From Acetobacteraceae bacterium (GTDB lineage Bacteria; Pseudomonadota; Alphaproteobacteria; Acetobacterales; Acetobacteraceae): a DNA stretch of 6,326 bases. The stretch covers positions 1 to 6,326 of the forward strand of contig JADGHI010000238.1 of assembly GCA_019689515.1 (NCBI GenBank), read 5' to 3'. This document shows positions 6,276-6,326 of the stretch, piece by piece. The notes beneath the pieces were generated by a model. The model was not told the DNA's origin. It saw nothing but the letters and a program-made list of their open reading frames with translations, and did no database searches. A program made the translations under genes and the position numbers. The first letter of the stretch is position 1, and each line of letters begins with the position of its first letter.

Positions 6276-6326
6276 ATGCGCCCCGGACCCATTGCCATGC
6301 GGCGCCGGGGGCGGGAGATCATGCCC
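6276..6326 (+). CDS. Possible start of a further gene running off the right edge
   Basis: Three ATGs (6276, 6297, 6321) share one frame, which stays open to the window end. The 17 codons are mostly G/C-ending. GGGAG at 6313-6317 precedes the last ATG, although only 3 bases away. The encoded residues (MRPGPIAMRRRGREIMP) are too few to assign to a family. In sequence this GC-rich, short open frames are expected, so this is only a flag. Confidence 0.2.
   Translation, partial: MRPGPIAMRRRGREIMP

Overview
The window is very GC-rich, with strong G/C bias at third codon positions, tightly packed same-strand genes, and GTG starts at livH and livM. This fits a high-GC proteobacterium. An alphaproteobacterium of the Acetobacteraceae/Rhizobiales type is my best guess, inferred from base composition and from protein families abundant there, not from a marker gene.

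Layout: positions 1-249 are non-coding. They hold a good sigma-70-type promoter candidate (TTGACA, 17 bp, TCCAAT), a short tandem repeat touching its -35 box, and a hairpin further upstream. The rest is a plus-strand operon of five modules. These are a secreted periplasmic binding protein (250-1434), a LivH-type permease (1451-2317), a LivM-type permease read in frame into a LivG-type ATPase (2307-4157), a LivF-type ATPase (4157-4849), and an Old Yellow Enzyme-family flavin oxidoreductase (4876-6051). Positions 6052-6326 hold a weak hairpin and perhaps the first codons of another gene at the right edge.

Together the first genes encode a complete high-affinity branched-chain amino acid-type (HAAT/Liv) ABC importer: one binding protein, two permeases and two ATPases. 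The importer is followed by an enzyme that typically reduces activated C=C bonds. That pairing suggests the imported compound may be an unsaturated or aromatic carboxylate or amide rather than leucine. This is inference; the ligand cannot be read from the sequence.

The most unusual element is a 48-base tract at 3330-3377 that contains 44 G, in runs of 7, 16, 13 and 7. It encodes a glycine linker and is the only thing joining LivM to LivG. Adding one G, or removing two, would put a TGA at 3380-3382 in the livM frame, 4 bases before an ATG (3387) that gives a normal 256-residue LivG. The apparent fusion is therefore a sequencing or assembly artefact, a length-variable switch, or a real fusion. 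I did not find a clearly new system. The rest is a recognisable transporter-plus-oxidoreductase operon.
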